NCBI RefSeq assembly: GCF_001552215.1
Contig: NZ_BCQT01000014.1
Span: 124,001 to 188,000, forward strand
From: Actinomadura macra NBRC 14102
GTDB taxonomy: Bacteria > Actinomycetota > Actinomycetes > Streptosporangiales > Streptosporangiaceae
Length of the DNA: 64,000 nt
Direction of reading: 5' to 3'
Below are positions 56,491 to 64,000 of the stretch, in pieces; the stretch's first letter is position 1; every line of letters starts with the position of its first letter. Below the pieces are notes generated by a model. That model did no database searches and had not been told where the DNA came from. It worked only from the letters and a program-made list of their open reading frames with translations. The position numbers and the translations under genes are program-made.

Positions 56491-57707
56491 CGTTCCGCTC
56501 CCTTCGTCCGCGAGGTGATGGCCTGCTGATAGTCCGACAACGTCACGGTGGCCTTCCGGAGGTCGCACGGGGAGGACCACAGCAGCCCGCGCGCCCGTTC
56601 GTAGATCTCGGCCAGCTCGGGGTCCTCGGCGTGGCCGAGTCTGGCGGCCTTCACCCGGTACCCCTCCAACCGGCCGCGCAGTTCCTCGCGCCGGTCGAGC
56701 AATCCTTGGATCACGCCGGTGGCGTCCCGCGCGTCCCCGAGCGCGGTGTCCGCCGCACGTTCGAGGCCGGCGACTCGCTCGGCGAGGTCGTTCCACGCGC
56801 CGCCCCGTCCCAGCGCGGCGAGCCGGTCGCCGAGTGCGGCCGACAGGACGGGCAGGACGGGCAGGTCGGGCAGGACGGGTGAGGCGATCTTGGCGAGCAC
56901 CTCGTCGCGGCGGGCGAGTGCCTCCGCCTCCGCCGCGCGCACCTGGTCGAGGAGACCCGCGATGCCGCGGATCCGGTCATCGAACCCGGTGCGCAGCCGA
57001 TCCGCCTCCTCCAGCCTGCGGCGGACGGCGGTGAGCGAGGCGTGCAGGCCGTCCAGCTGCCCGGTGTCGGCGTGCCCGTTCCGTGCCAGGGCCAGGGGGT
57101 CGGACCGGACGGTCGCGCCCACCGCCGCCAGCTCCGCGACCAGGCCGTCCAGCTCGGGGTCGGGGCCACCGAGCGACTCGCGCAGCGCCACCGCCGCCCG
57201 CCGCTCGGCCTCCACCTCCGCCAGCCGCGACAGCAGCGCCGACCAGACCGCGTCCAGGGCGGCGACCGCCTTCGCGACCTCCTCGTACTGCGGGGTCATC
57301 CGCTCGACAACGGCTTGAAGGGTCAGCTTCTCGCCGGACGTGGAGGACAACAGCGTCCGCCGCTCCAGCGGGACCTCCTCCGCGGGCAACTCGACCGAGG
57401 GTCCCGCGAGCAGCCACGTGAGCTGCGCCAGCTGGGTCTGGCCGGGCTTCGAGTGCCGCGCCCTGAACTCCTCCGCCGCGCCGAGCGCCCGTCCGTACAG
57501 GTCGAAGAGGGTCCACATCGCGGACATCCGGGACTGCACACCGGACTGGACGCGCAGCGTCTCGCCGTCCACCGCCGCCCCCTCCAGCAGCTGATACCCC
57601 TGATGGCCCTCCAACTCGAGCAGGGCGGAGCTGATGCGCTCCCTCTCGTCCCTCAGATGCGCCAGGGCCCGGTCGGCCTCGTCCCGGCTCATCGGTGGGC
57701 GCTTCAT
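56487..57707 (-). CDS. Coiled-coil hypothetical protein at the head of the kinase operon
   Basis: About 406 residues, nearly all predicted helix: long Leu/Ala/Glu/Arg-rich stretches such as ERAADTALGDARDATGVIQG and ELRGRLEGYRVKAARL, with one short Pro/Val segment (PVLPDLPVLPVLS). No family recognised. It overlaps the kinase TTG, so it is translated with the kinase and may be a scaffold or regulator. Start uncertain: ATG 57707 is taken, with ATG 57692 and TTG 57716 also in frame. Confidence 0.75.
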   Translation of the reverse strand: MKRPPMSRDEADRALAHLRDERERISSALLELEGHQGYQLLEGAAVDGETLRVQSGVQSRMSAMWTLFDLYGRALGAAEEFRARHSKPGQTQLAQLTWLLAGPSVELPAEEVPLERRTLLSSTSGEKLTLQAVVERMTPQYEEVAKAVAALDAVWSALLSRLAEVEAERRAAVALRESLGGPDPELDGLVAELAAVGATVRSDPLALARNGHADTGQLDGLHASLTAVRRRLEEADRLRTGFDDRIRGIAGLLDQVRAAEAEALARRDEVLAKIASPVLPDLPVLPVLSAALGDRLAALGRGGAWNDLAERVAGLERAADTALGDARDATGVIQGLLDRREELRGRLEGYRVKAARLGHAEDPELAEIYERARGLLWSSPCDLRKATVTLSDYQQAITSRTKGAER

Positions 57708-57891
57708 CTCATTCAAGGCGAACCCACAATCGACCCAAGCCCGCCCCCCGATTCCCCCATGCGAAGCCCGCTTTGGGGATCAGTTTTCCCCATGCGCTGC
57801 CGCCATCTCAAGGCCGGGTCCCCCCGCCGCTCCCACGCCGCCCCGAGAGCGCTCCAGCGCTGCGTCACGCGACCCTTGTGAAGGCTCCACA

Positions 57892-57920
57892 ATGTCAGTG
57901 TTCGAACGTATGATCGAACC
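57892..57920 (+). promoter_or_regulatory. DNA-damage-type promoter of the WYL gene (RecA-NDp motif plus LexA box)
   Basis: ATGTCAGTG (57892-57900), an 8-nt spacer, then TATGAT (57909-57914) fit the RecA-NDp consensus TTGTCRGTG-N8-TAnnnT at all but one base. TCGAAC-GTAT-GATCGA (57902-57917) fits the actinobacterial LexA box TCGAAC-N4-GTTCGA at 11 of 12 positions and covers the -10. The ATG at 57921 begins 6 nt after the -10, so the message is probably leaderless. Confidence 0.72.
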
Positions 57921-58409
57921 ATGGCGAACGTTGCGACGCACCCCGAGACCGCGCTGTCCACCGCCGAGATCGCCGCCCTCGCGCTCTCCCTCGCGCATCT
58001 GGGCGCCGGCCCGCAGGCCACCACCGCGCGCCGCGCCCTGCGCGCCCTCCTGGACGACGCCGTGCAGGACGACGTGGTGACCACGACCCTGGCCACCCTC
58101 ACCGAACCCCTGGACGTCTCCACCTCCGACCGGGCCCGCGTCATCGCCGCGGCCATCACCGAGCACCGCGTCGTCCGGCTCTGCTACGGCGACGCGGGCG
58201 CGAACGTCACGATCCGCGAGGTCGAGCCCGTCACCTGCCTGGTGCACCGCGACCACTGGTACCTCGTCGGCTGGTGCCGGATGCGCCGGGGCGTGCGTGC
58301 CTTCCGCTTCGACCGCGTCCTCGCCGTCGAGTCCACCGGTCTGCTCGCCCGCCCCCGCCGCGCCGACCGCTACCTGCCCTTCCAGCGCAGGAACAGGGCG
58401 GCAGCCTAA
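57921..58409 (+). CDS. WYL-domain protein without HTH
   Basis: A 162-residue protein. The C-terminal half has the WYL pattern (ITEHRVVRLCYGDAG, HRDHWYLVGWCRMRRGVRAF, FDRVLAVESTG). The N-terminal ~55 residues are helical (TAEIAALALSLAHLGAG) but no DNA-binding domain is present, unlike the ~320-residue DeoR/WYL regulators. WYL domains bind single-stranded nucleic acid and act as sensors, for example in PafBC. The promoter carries DNA-damage signals, so this is a likely damage-inducible accessory. No ribosome site; leaderless start inferred. Confidence 0.8.
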   Translation: MANVATHPETALSTAEIAALALSLAHLGAGPQATTARRALRALLDDAVQDDVVTTTLATLTEPLDVSTSDRARVIAAAITEHRVVRLCYGDAGANVTIREVEPVTCLVHRDHWYLVGWCRMRRGVRAFRFDRVLAVESTGLLARPRRADRYLPFQRRNRAAA

Positions 58410-58411
58410 GG

Positions 58412-58537
58412 CCTGGTCCACAGCGTCCTTAACGGTCGCGCGAGCGCGATGGCTGACCGGTGAGGCGAAGCCGAAGGCAAGACCCACCGGGAAGATCGCG
58501 AAGCGATGTCGCGTTCGCCCAGGCACCGTGGACCGGG
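58412..58537. other. Structured intergenic element, four-way-junction-like
   Basis: CCTGGTCCAC (58412-58421) pairs with GTGGACCGGG (58528-58537) as an outer 10-bp stem with one wobble. Inside lie TCGCG-CGAG-CGCGA (58436-58449), CCGGTG/CACCGG (58457-58490) enclosing GGC-GAA-GCC (58464-58472), and ATCGC-GAA-GCGAT (58495-58507). It sits between convergent WYL and SDR genes and could be a terminator, a dispersed repeat or a small RNA. Confidence 0.55.
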
Positions 58538-58552
58538 ACCGTGAAACTCTGC

Positions 58553-59299
58553 TTAGAGCAGGCCGGCGTACGCGCCGCCGTCAACCGGGATGGCGCTGCC
58601 CGTCACGTGCCGCGCCTGCTCCGAGCAGAGGAAGGCCACGAACGCGCCGAAGTCGTCGGGATCCCCGACCTTGTGGGCGGGGATCTCCGCGGCGACCCGG
58701 TCCCAGTCACCGCCACGCAGCGTACGGAGCCGCTCGGTCGCGTGGAAGCCGGGCAGGAGGGAGTTGACGGTGACGCCGTCCTTGGCGACCTCCAACGCGA
58801 GCGTCTTGAGGAACCCGGTCGCCCCCGCGCGTGCCGTGTTGGACAGGATCAGCGTGGGGATCGGCTGCCGGACGCTGATCGAGGTGATCGCCACGACCCG
58901 TCCCCAACTCCGGCTCTGCATGGCCGGGACGGCCGCCTTGCACATGGCCACCACCGACAGCAGGTTGAGGTCGAGCGCGGGGGCGTAGGCGTCCAGGGGA
59001 GTGGAGGCGAACCCGCCGGGCGGGGGCCCGCCCGCATTGGTGACGAGGACGTCGACGCCGCCGAGGGCGTCTTCGGCCTCCCGCACGAACGCCGTGGCGC
59101 CCTCGGGCGTGCTGACGTCGGCGATGATCGGCCGGGCGCCTTCGCCGAGCCTGCGGGCCGCGGCGCCGAGCCGTTCGCGGTCGCGCCCGCAGATCGCCAC
59201 CTCGGCGCCCTCGGCCACCAGCGCACGCGCGGCGGCCAGCCCCAGCCCGCTGCTGGCCGCCGCGACCGCGGCCCGCCGCCCCCTCAGTCCCAGGTTCAC
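58553..59299 (-). CDS. SDR-family oxidoreductase lacking the YxxxK motif
   Basis: A 248-residue Rossmann protein: AAASSGLGLAAARALVAEGA at the N-terminus, NAGGPPPGGF after strand 4, AITSISVRQPIP holding the Ser, and GSAIPVDGGAYAGLL at the end. The expected Tyr-x3-Lys reads SNTAR (LILSNTARAGATGFLKTLAL), so both catalytic residues are missing. The same divergence occurs in a recognisable actinobacterial SDR subgroup, so it is not damage. Function unknown. GTG 59299 is the start. Confidence 0.85.
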   Translation of the reverse strand: MNLGLRGRRAAVAAASSGLGLAAARALVAEGAEVAICGRDRERLGAAARRLGEGARPIIADVSTPEGATAFVREAEDALGGVDVLVTNAGGPPPGGFASTPLDAYAPALDLNLLSVVAMCKAAVPAMQSRSWGRVVAITSISVRQPIPTLILSNTARAGATGFLKTLALEVAKDGVTVNSLLPGFHATERLRTLRGGDWDRVAAEIPAHKVGDPDDFGAFVAFLCSEQARHVTGSAIPVDGGAYAGLL

Positions 59300-59378
59300 T
59301 CTTCGAAGGCTAACCTGCGCGTTCCGTGACGTCCCGGGCGGGCTCAAGGAAGGCGGTCCCGCCCCGGGCTGGAATCCG

Positions 59379-60518
59379 TTAGGCGCCCTTGAACTTGACC
59401 GTGCGCCGAACGGCGTCGCAGACGACGGACGTCACGTCGCGGGTCCGGGCATGGACGATGCGCTGGAGCCGGGCGCCGTTCCCGCGGTCGAGCAGGGCGT
59501 GCAGCAGGTGCCGGACGGTGGCGAGGTCCCCGGATCGTTCGAGCGCCGGCGACAGGTGGCCGAGCAGCGCGCCCACCACCGCGCGGGCCGGGGCGGTGCG
59601 GCGGGTCAGCGGGTGGACGAGGTCGCCGCGCAGCCCCGAACGGCTGGCCCGCCACGTCGCCAGGCGCAGCAGGTCGGTGCGGACGGGGTCGGGCGGCTCG
59701 TCCCGTCGCCAGGCATCGGCGGCGGTGCAGACCAGGGCCCGGATCAACGCGGCCATCAGTACGGTGTCGTCGGCGTCCAGGCACACGTCGGCCACCCGGA
59801 TCTCGACGGTCGGGTGGCGCCGCGACAGCCGCGCGTCGAAGTAGACCATGCCCTCGTCGATCAGCGCGCCGCTGCCGAGCATCGCCTCGACCGTCCTGCG
59901 GTACGTCCCGGCGGAGCCGAACAGCTCGGTCGGGCCGCTGGAGGGCCAACGCCCCCAGACCTGCTGGCGCCAGCTGTCATAGCCGGTGTCGGCCCCCTGC
60001 CAGTACGGCGAGTTCCCGCTGAGCGCGAGCAGCGGCGGCAGCCATGGCCGGATCCGGTCCAGGATGGCGACCCCCTCGTCCGGCGACTCCACGCCGACGT
60101 GGACGTGGCAGCCGCAGGTGAGCTGTTCGGCGGTGGTGGGCCCGTAGGCGTCCGACATGCGGCGATAGCGGTGCGACGGGGTGAGCGAGGGCCGCACCGC
60201 GACCGGTGAGGTGGCGAGCGCCGCCACCGCCGCGCCGGCCCCGGCCGCGGCCCGCGCCGCCGCCAGCCGCGCGGACCTGACGTGCTCGGACAGCTCGTCC
60301 AGGGTGCGACAGACCGGTGTGACGATCTCCAACTGCTCGCGCTGCAACTCGATGCCGGGCGGCTCCGACCGCCGGCCGCCCGCGAGGGAGACCTCCTTGT
60401 GCCGCAGCGCGTACCGGACGACCGAGCCCGAGATGGCCTGGGGCGCGCCACTTGTCGGGTCGACGATGAGCAACTCCTCTTCCACCCCGAAGGTACGTGT
60501 TGGTCCGCTATGTCTCAC
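59379..60518 (-). CDS. Carboxylate-amine ligase, YbdK/GCS2 family
   Basis: About 379 residues of the glutamate-cysteine-ligase type 2 family: start TFGVEEELLIVDPTSG, then ELQREQLEIVTPVCRTLDEL, CGCHVHVGVESPDEGV, LSGNSPYWQGADTGYDSWRQ and RHPTVEIRVADVCLDADD. YbdK enzymes have weak gamma-glutamylcysteine synthetase activity or unknown carboxylate-amine substrates. No ergothioneine or mycothiol genes adjoin. A GTG with an HSGPTRTFGVEEE start is preferred; the frame is open further upstream without similarity. Confidence 0.85.
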   Translation of the reverse strand: MRHSGPTRTFGVEEELLIVDPTSGAPQAISGSVVRYALRHKEVSLAGGRRSEPPGIELQREQLEIVTPVCRTLDELSEHVRSARLAAARAAAGAGAAVAALATSPVAVRPSLTPSHRYRRMSDAYGPTTAEQLTCGCHVHVGVESPDEGVAILDRIRPWLPPLLALSGNSPYWQGADTGYDSWRQQVWGRWPSSGPTELFGSAGTYRRTVEAMLGSGALIDEGMVYFDARLSRRHPTVEIRVADVCLDADDTVLMAALIRALVCTAADAWRRDEPPDPVRTDLLRLATWRASRSGLRGDLVHPLTRRTAPARAVVGALLGHLSPALERSGDLATVRHLLHALLDRGNGARLQRIVHARTRDVTSVVCDAVRRTVKFKGA

Positions 60519-60684
60519 GCCTCTGGTTGTGCCCCCTGCGGCGGTGAAGTACGGCTCCGGGCGCCCTCCCGCGTGAGCCGTGCCCGGCGGCCGCATCCCA
60601 CCGCTTGACCGGGCGCCTGCACGGAACGAGTCTGGAAGGTCATGCCCGGCGTGCCCTCCGCCGCGGAGCCGCCCCCGCACGCGG

Positions 60685-61464
60685 TCAGGACGCGAGCCAG
60701 CCGCTGACCAACGCGCCCGTCTCGCCCAGGGCATCGACGTAGAGCATGTGACCCGCGTCGATCTCCGAGATGATCAGTCCGGGACCGAGCGCGGTTCGGC
60801 AGTCCACCACGAACTCGGGCCGCACCAGGTCGGCGCGCGCCGCGATGACCAGGTGCGTGGGAACGTGCGCGGGCGGCGGCTGGTGCGGGCGCGCCATCTC
60901 CGAGTACGCCGCCACGACCGCGGCGGCCTCGTACCGCCAGCGCAGGCGGCCGTCCCGGCACTGTGCCAGATGCTCGGACACCTCGTCGTCGAGCAGGTCG
61001 TCCGGCGCCTGCGGCCACCGCGCCGCCAGCGACGCCCGCGCCGCGGCCACGTCGGCGAAGGAGTCCACGTTCAGGTAGCCGCGCGCGTCCTTGCCCGCCC
61101 CCACGGGATCCAGGCCGATCGCGGGATCCAGCAGGACGAGCCTGCCCACCCTCCGCGGCGCCGTCCGCGCCAGGTGCAGGGCGATCATCCCGCCGTAGGA
61201 GTGCCCGGCGAGATCGGCCCGCTCGATGCCCTCGGCGTCCATGAGCGCGAGGACGTCGGCCACGTGCCGCTCCACCGTCCACGGCGGCTCGTGGGGTGAC
61301 CGGCCGTGCCCGCGCAGGTCCGGTGCCAGGACGAACCGGTCCGCCAGGTACCGCTCGGCCGTGCGCCGCCACCGCGCTCCGTGGCCGGTGACCCCATGCA
61401 GAGCGATCAGCGGCGGCCCCGAGGGATCGCCGTAGCGATGAACATGCAGCGCCGCGTCCGTCAT
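60685..61464 (-). CDS. Alpha/beta hydrolase
   Basis: A 259-residue serine hydrolase: oxyanion LIALHGVTGHGARW, nucleophile elbow GHSYGGMIALHLA, LVLLDPAIGLDPV, the acid in VIAARADLVRP and the histidine in DAGHMLYVD, so the triad is complete. A lid of helices lies in the middle. Substrate unknown. ATG 61464 starts MTDAALHVHRYGDPSG. It lies 27 nt downstream of the PucR gene on the same strand. Confidence 0.9.
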   Translation of the reverse strand: MTDAALHVHRYGDPSGPPLIALHGVTGHGARWRRTAERYLADRFVLAPDLRGHGRSPHEPPWTVERHVADVLALMDAEGIERADLAGHSYGGMIALHLARTAPRRVGRLVLLDPAIGLDPVGAGKDARGYLNVDSFADVAAARASLAARWPQAPDDLLDDEVSEHLAQCRDGRLRWRYEAAAVVAAYSEMARPHQPPPAHVPTHLVIAARADLVRPEFVVDCRTALGPGLIISEIDAGHMLYVDALGETGALVSGWLAS

Positions 61465-61491
61465 GGTGGAAGCGTAGGGGCTCGGCCCCAC

Positions 61492-63111
61492 TCAGGGGCG
61501 TTCCCAGCGGACGGAGCTCAGGGCCAGGAGCGCCACGTGCAGGGACACACAGGACTCCACGTCGTCCAGATCGGCGTCCAGGACGCGCTCTATCCGGCGG
61601 AGCCGCTCGTAGAAGGCCGGGCGGGACAGGTGCGCGAGCTGCGCGGCGACGGCCTTGTTGCGGCCGGATTCGAGGTAGAGCTCCAGGATGCGGGTGAGGT
61701 CGCTGCCGCGCTGCGCGTCGTAGGTCAGCAGGGGCCCGAGTTCGCGTTCGACGAAGGTCTGGACGCGGGCGTCGTCGCGCAGGAGGTGCAGGAGGCCGCG
61801 CAGGCGCAGGTCGGGGAGGCGGTAGAAGAGGCGTCCGCCGGCGCCTCGGGAGGCGACGTCGGCGACCTGCTCGGCCTCCAGGAAGGAGCGGCGGACGTCG
61901 CGGATCGAGTCCACGACCGAGCCGGTGGCCATGACGATGTCGCCACCCGGGCGTTTGCGGATGCGGGTGGCGACCTCGTTCAGGGCCGTCTCGACGTCGG
62001 CGCGGGCGGGCAGGGAGGCCAGGACGCCGACACGGGCGTGCGGGCCGCCCTCGTCCAGGACGCCGACGAGGGCGGCGAGGCGGGCGTCCTTGCAGGCGGC
62101 GGCCGCCGTCTCGGCGAGCTGGGCCAGCTCACCGACGGGCGGGGCGGACGTGCCGGGGCCGCGGTGGCGCAGCACGACGCCGAGCAGACGGCGCCCGGAC
62201 AGCGGCACGCCGAGCGCGCGGGCGCGGGCGGCGGCCTCCTGCGGGTCGGAGTAGGCGTGCGCGAGGATGCGGGTGATGATCGTCCCGTGCGCCTGGCGCT
62301 CGACGCTCTCGGCGTGCCGGTCCAGGAGCCGGCCGAGGGCGAGGGTGGTGGCGGCCCGCTCGATCAGCACGGTCTCCCGGGCGGACGGCGGGGAGCCGAG
62401 CACGACGATCAGCCGGCCCCAGTCCTCGCCGCGGGCGCCGACCGTGGTCACCAGCCAGCCGGACGCTTCGTCGAAGCCGGTGCGCTGCCCGATGCGGACG
62501 GCGCGGGACCGCGTCTCCCAGGCCGACAGCAGCTCCGACGGGTCGCCGCCGTCGGCGTCGGCGGCCAGCACCTGGTGGGCGAGGTTCTCCAGCACCACGG
62601 GGTGCCCGCCGAGCGCGGCGACCTGCCGGACCACCTCGTCGGTGGAGGCGCCCTCGACGGACAGCTGGGTGAAGATCTCGTGGAGCTGCTCGGACGCACG
62701 GAGCTCCGCGAACTGGTCTTGGAGGATGCGTGCGTGCACGGACTCGGTGATGTCCACGAACGCGGGCTCGTGGGCCAGCACGATCACCGGGAGACCATGG
62801 TCCTCGGCGGCGGAGACCAGCGCGGGCGGCAGGACGCTGGCGTACCGGCGGCCGAGTTCGATCATCAGCCCGCTCGCGCCCACCTCCGACAGCTCGCCGA
62901 TGTAGGCGCGCAGCCGGGCCGGCTCATCCGGCAGCGCGATGCCGGTGGTCAGCACCAGCTCGCCGCCGTGCAGCAGGTGGGCGATGTCGGTGACCTCGGC
63001 GACGTGCACCCAGCGGACCCGGTTGCCGGTGCGGTCCGCGCCCGCGACGACGTGCGGCTTGCCGCGGCGGACCGCGTCGAGCTGGAGCACGTCGTCGAGA
63101 GTAGGCAGCAT
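61492..63111 (-). CDS. PucR-family transcriptional regulator
   Basis: A 539-residue regulator: N-terminal PucR sensor (MLPTLDDVLQLDAVRRGKPH, HLLHGGELVLTTGIALPD), a central GGDEF-like domain and C-terminal HTH_30 (LTRILELYLESGRNKAVAAQ, then SRPAFYERLRRIERVL). PucR proteins regulate purine or GABA/amine catabolism. It is divergent from the class III aminotransferase gene 110 bp away, so that gene is its likely target. The ligand is not readable. Confidence 0.93.
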   Translation of the reverse strand: MLPTLDDVLQLDAVRRGKPHVVAGADRTGNRVRWVHVAEVTDIAHLLHGGELVLTTGIALPDEPARLRAYIGELSEVGASGLMIELGRRYASVLPPALVSAAEDHGLPVIVLAHEPAFVDITESVHARILQDQFAELRASEQLHEIFTQLSVEGASTDEVVRQVAALGGHPVVLENLAHQVLAADADGGDPSELLSAWETRSRAVRIGQRTGFDEASGWLVTTVGARGEDWGRLIVVLGSPPSARETVLIERAATTLALGRLLDRHAESVERQAHGTIITRILAHAYSDPQEAAARARALGVPLSGRRLLGVVLRHRGPGTSAPPVGELAQLAETAAAACKDARLAALVGVLDEGGPHARVGVLASLPARADVETALNEVATRIRKRPGGDIVMATGSVVDSIRDVRRSFLEAEQVADVASRGAGGRLFYRLPDLRLRGLLHLLRDDARVQTFVERELGPLLTYDAQRGSDLTRILELYLESGRNKAVAAQLAHLSRPAFYERLRRIERVLDADLDDVESCVSLHVALLALSSVRWERP

Positions 63112-63221
63112 CAGCCGCGATGATATCCGGCGGCCTCCGCGGGGCAGACCGTCAAACCTTCGCCCCCTGTCCTGACACTCTGCCGGTGGCCTCCGGGAGC
63201 GCGGCGAACGAGACTGAGGGC

Positions 63222-64000
63222 ATGTCGGAACACGCGAACCTGCTCCGGCGCCACAAGGCGGTCATGCCGTCCTGGCTGGCGCTCAACTACGAGGACCCCA
63301 TCGAGATCGTCGGCGGTAAGGGCAACCGCGTGACCGACGCCGAGGGACGCGGCTATCTGGACTTCTTCACCGGAATCCTGACGAACATGATCGGGTACGA
63401 CGTGCCCGAAGTGCGGGAGGCGGTGGAGCGGCAGCTCGCCACCGGCGTCGTGCACACCTCCACCGCCTACCTGCTGCGCGGCCAGGTCGAGCTGGCCGAG
63501 AAGATCGCGCGGCTGTCGGGCATCCCGGACGCGAAGGTGTTCTTCACCAACTCCGGGACCGAGGCGAACGAGACGGCGCTGCTGCTGGCCGCCTACTCGC
63601 GGCGCAGCGACCAGGTACTGGCGATGCGGCAGAGCTACCACGGCCGCTCGTTCGGCGCGGTCGGCGTCACCGGCAACCGGGCCTGGACGAACATCTCCTA
63701 CTCGCCGCTGAACGTCCACTTCCTGCACGGCGCCGACCGGCAGCTCCCGCAGTTCGCCGGGATGTCGGACGAGACGTACGTCGACGCCTGCGTCCAGGAC
63801 CTGCGGCACGTGCTCGCGACCGCGACCGGCGGGGACGTGGCGGCGCTGATCGCCGAGCCGGTCCAGGGCGTCGGCGGCTTCACGATGGCCCCGGACGGGC
63901 TGTTCGCCGCCTACCAGGAGGTCCTGGACGAGTTCGGGATCCTGTTCATCTCCGACGAGGTCCAAACCGGTTGGGGGCGGACGGGCCAGGGCTTCTGGGG
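63222..64000 (+). CDS. Class III aminotransferase (partial, runs off window)
   Basis: The first ~259 residues of a PLP-dependent omega-aminotransferase: EIVGGKGNRVTDAEGRGYLD, VFFTNSGTEANETALLLA (phosphate site), YHGRSFGAVGVTG and FISDEVQTGWGRTGQGFWG (PLP-N Asp). The Schiff-base lysine lies beyond the edge. By its start it resembles AGXT2-like or 4-aminobutyrate transaminases. Next to a PucR regulator either GABA/putrescine use or pyrimidine/hydantoin catabolism is possible. GTG/ATG choice is clear: ATG 63222. The 110-bp divergent gap holds the promoters. Confidence 0.9.
   Translation, partial: MSEHANLLRRHKAVMPSWLALNYEDPIEIVGGKGNRVTDAEGRGYLDFFTGILTNMIGYDVPEVREAVERQLATGVVHTSTAYLLRGQVELAEKIARLSGIPDAKVFFTNSGTEANETALLLAAYSRRSDQVLAMRQSYHGRSFGAVGVTGNRAWTNISYSPLNVHFLHGADRQLPQFAGMSDETYVDACVQDLRHVLATATGGDVAALIAEPVQGVGGFTMAPDGLFAAYQEVLDEFGILFISDEVQTGWGRTGQGFW

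Overview
The window is high-GC actinobacterial DNA. Evidence: G/C-ending codons, many GTG starts, 1-8 nt start/stop overlaps, a DUF2469 gene, Lrp, WYL and PucR regulators, and a PknG/GlnX/GlnH signalling locus. Gene order and protein character fit a filamentous actinomycete of the Streptosporangiales/Thermomonosporaceae type (Actinomadura-like). This placement is inferred from memory, not from a search.

Layout. 1-2.3 kb: an edge-truncated helix-turn-helix gene (-) and a NarL-type two-component pair. 2.4-5.2 kb: two paralogous secreted GH16-type hydrolases flanking a small lipoprotein. 5.2-7.7 kb: a single-domain globin, a flavohaemoglobin-like globin-reductase and a DivIVA-like protein in one tight run. 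7.8-20.5 kb: the conserved housekeeping backbone ftsY, amtB-glnK-glnD (with GlnR-like boxes), ffh, rpsP-khpA, rimM-trmD, rplS, lepB, rnhB-DUF2469. 20.6-23.6 kb: dprA, comM and yraN on the opposite strand, followed by xerC and an M23 peptidase with a heptapeptide repeat. 26.1-33.0 kb: rpsB, tsf, pyrH, frr, cdsA, a SUFU-domain gene (-) and rlmN. 33.1-37.6 kb: small accessory genes (a DivIVA-repeat protein, DUF1963, VOC, an ABC pair, HIT, DUF1778). 37.7-43.8 kb: a polyamine module with an Lrp regulator divergent from an aminobutyraldehyde dehydrogenase and a PotABCD-type transporter. 43.9-46.5 kb: a serine hydrolase, a PH-domain protein and an unknown gene.

46.6-57.7 kb (-) is the most unusual region. 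It is one run of eight genes: coiled-coil protein, PknG-type kinase with extra zinc ribbons, PP2C phosphatase, vWA protein, zinc-ribbon/FHA protein, GlnX-like membrane sensor, GlnH-like binding lipoprotein, and a membrane-anchored coiled-coil protein. Most start codons overlap the preceding stop. It reads as an expanded form of the mycobacterial PknG-GlnX-GlnH amino-acid sensing pathway, with its own phosphatase, phosphopeptide reader and adaptor.

57.7-64 kb: a WYL-only protein whose apparently leaderless promoter carries both a RecA-NDp (PafBC-type) motif and a near-perfect LexA box; a four-way-junction-like intergenic element; an SDR without the YxxxK motif; a YbdK-type carboxylate-amine ligase; an alpha/beta hydrolase; a PucR regulator; and a divergent class III aminotransferase cut by the window edge. 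I saw no tRNA or rRNA genes, insertion sequences, prophage or CRISPR arrays.
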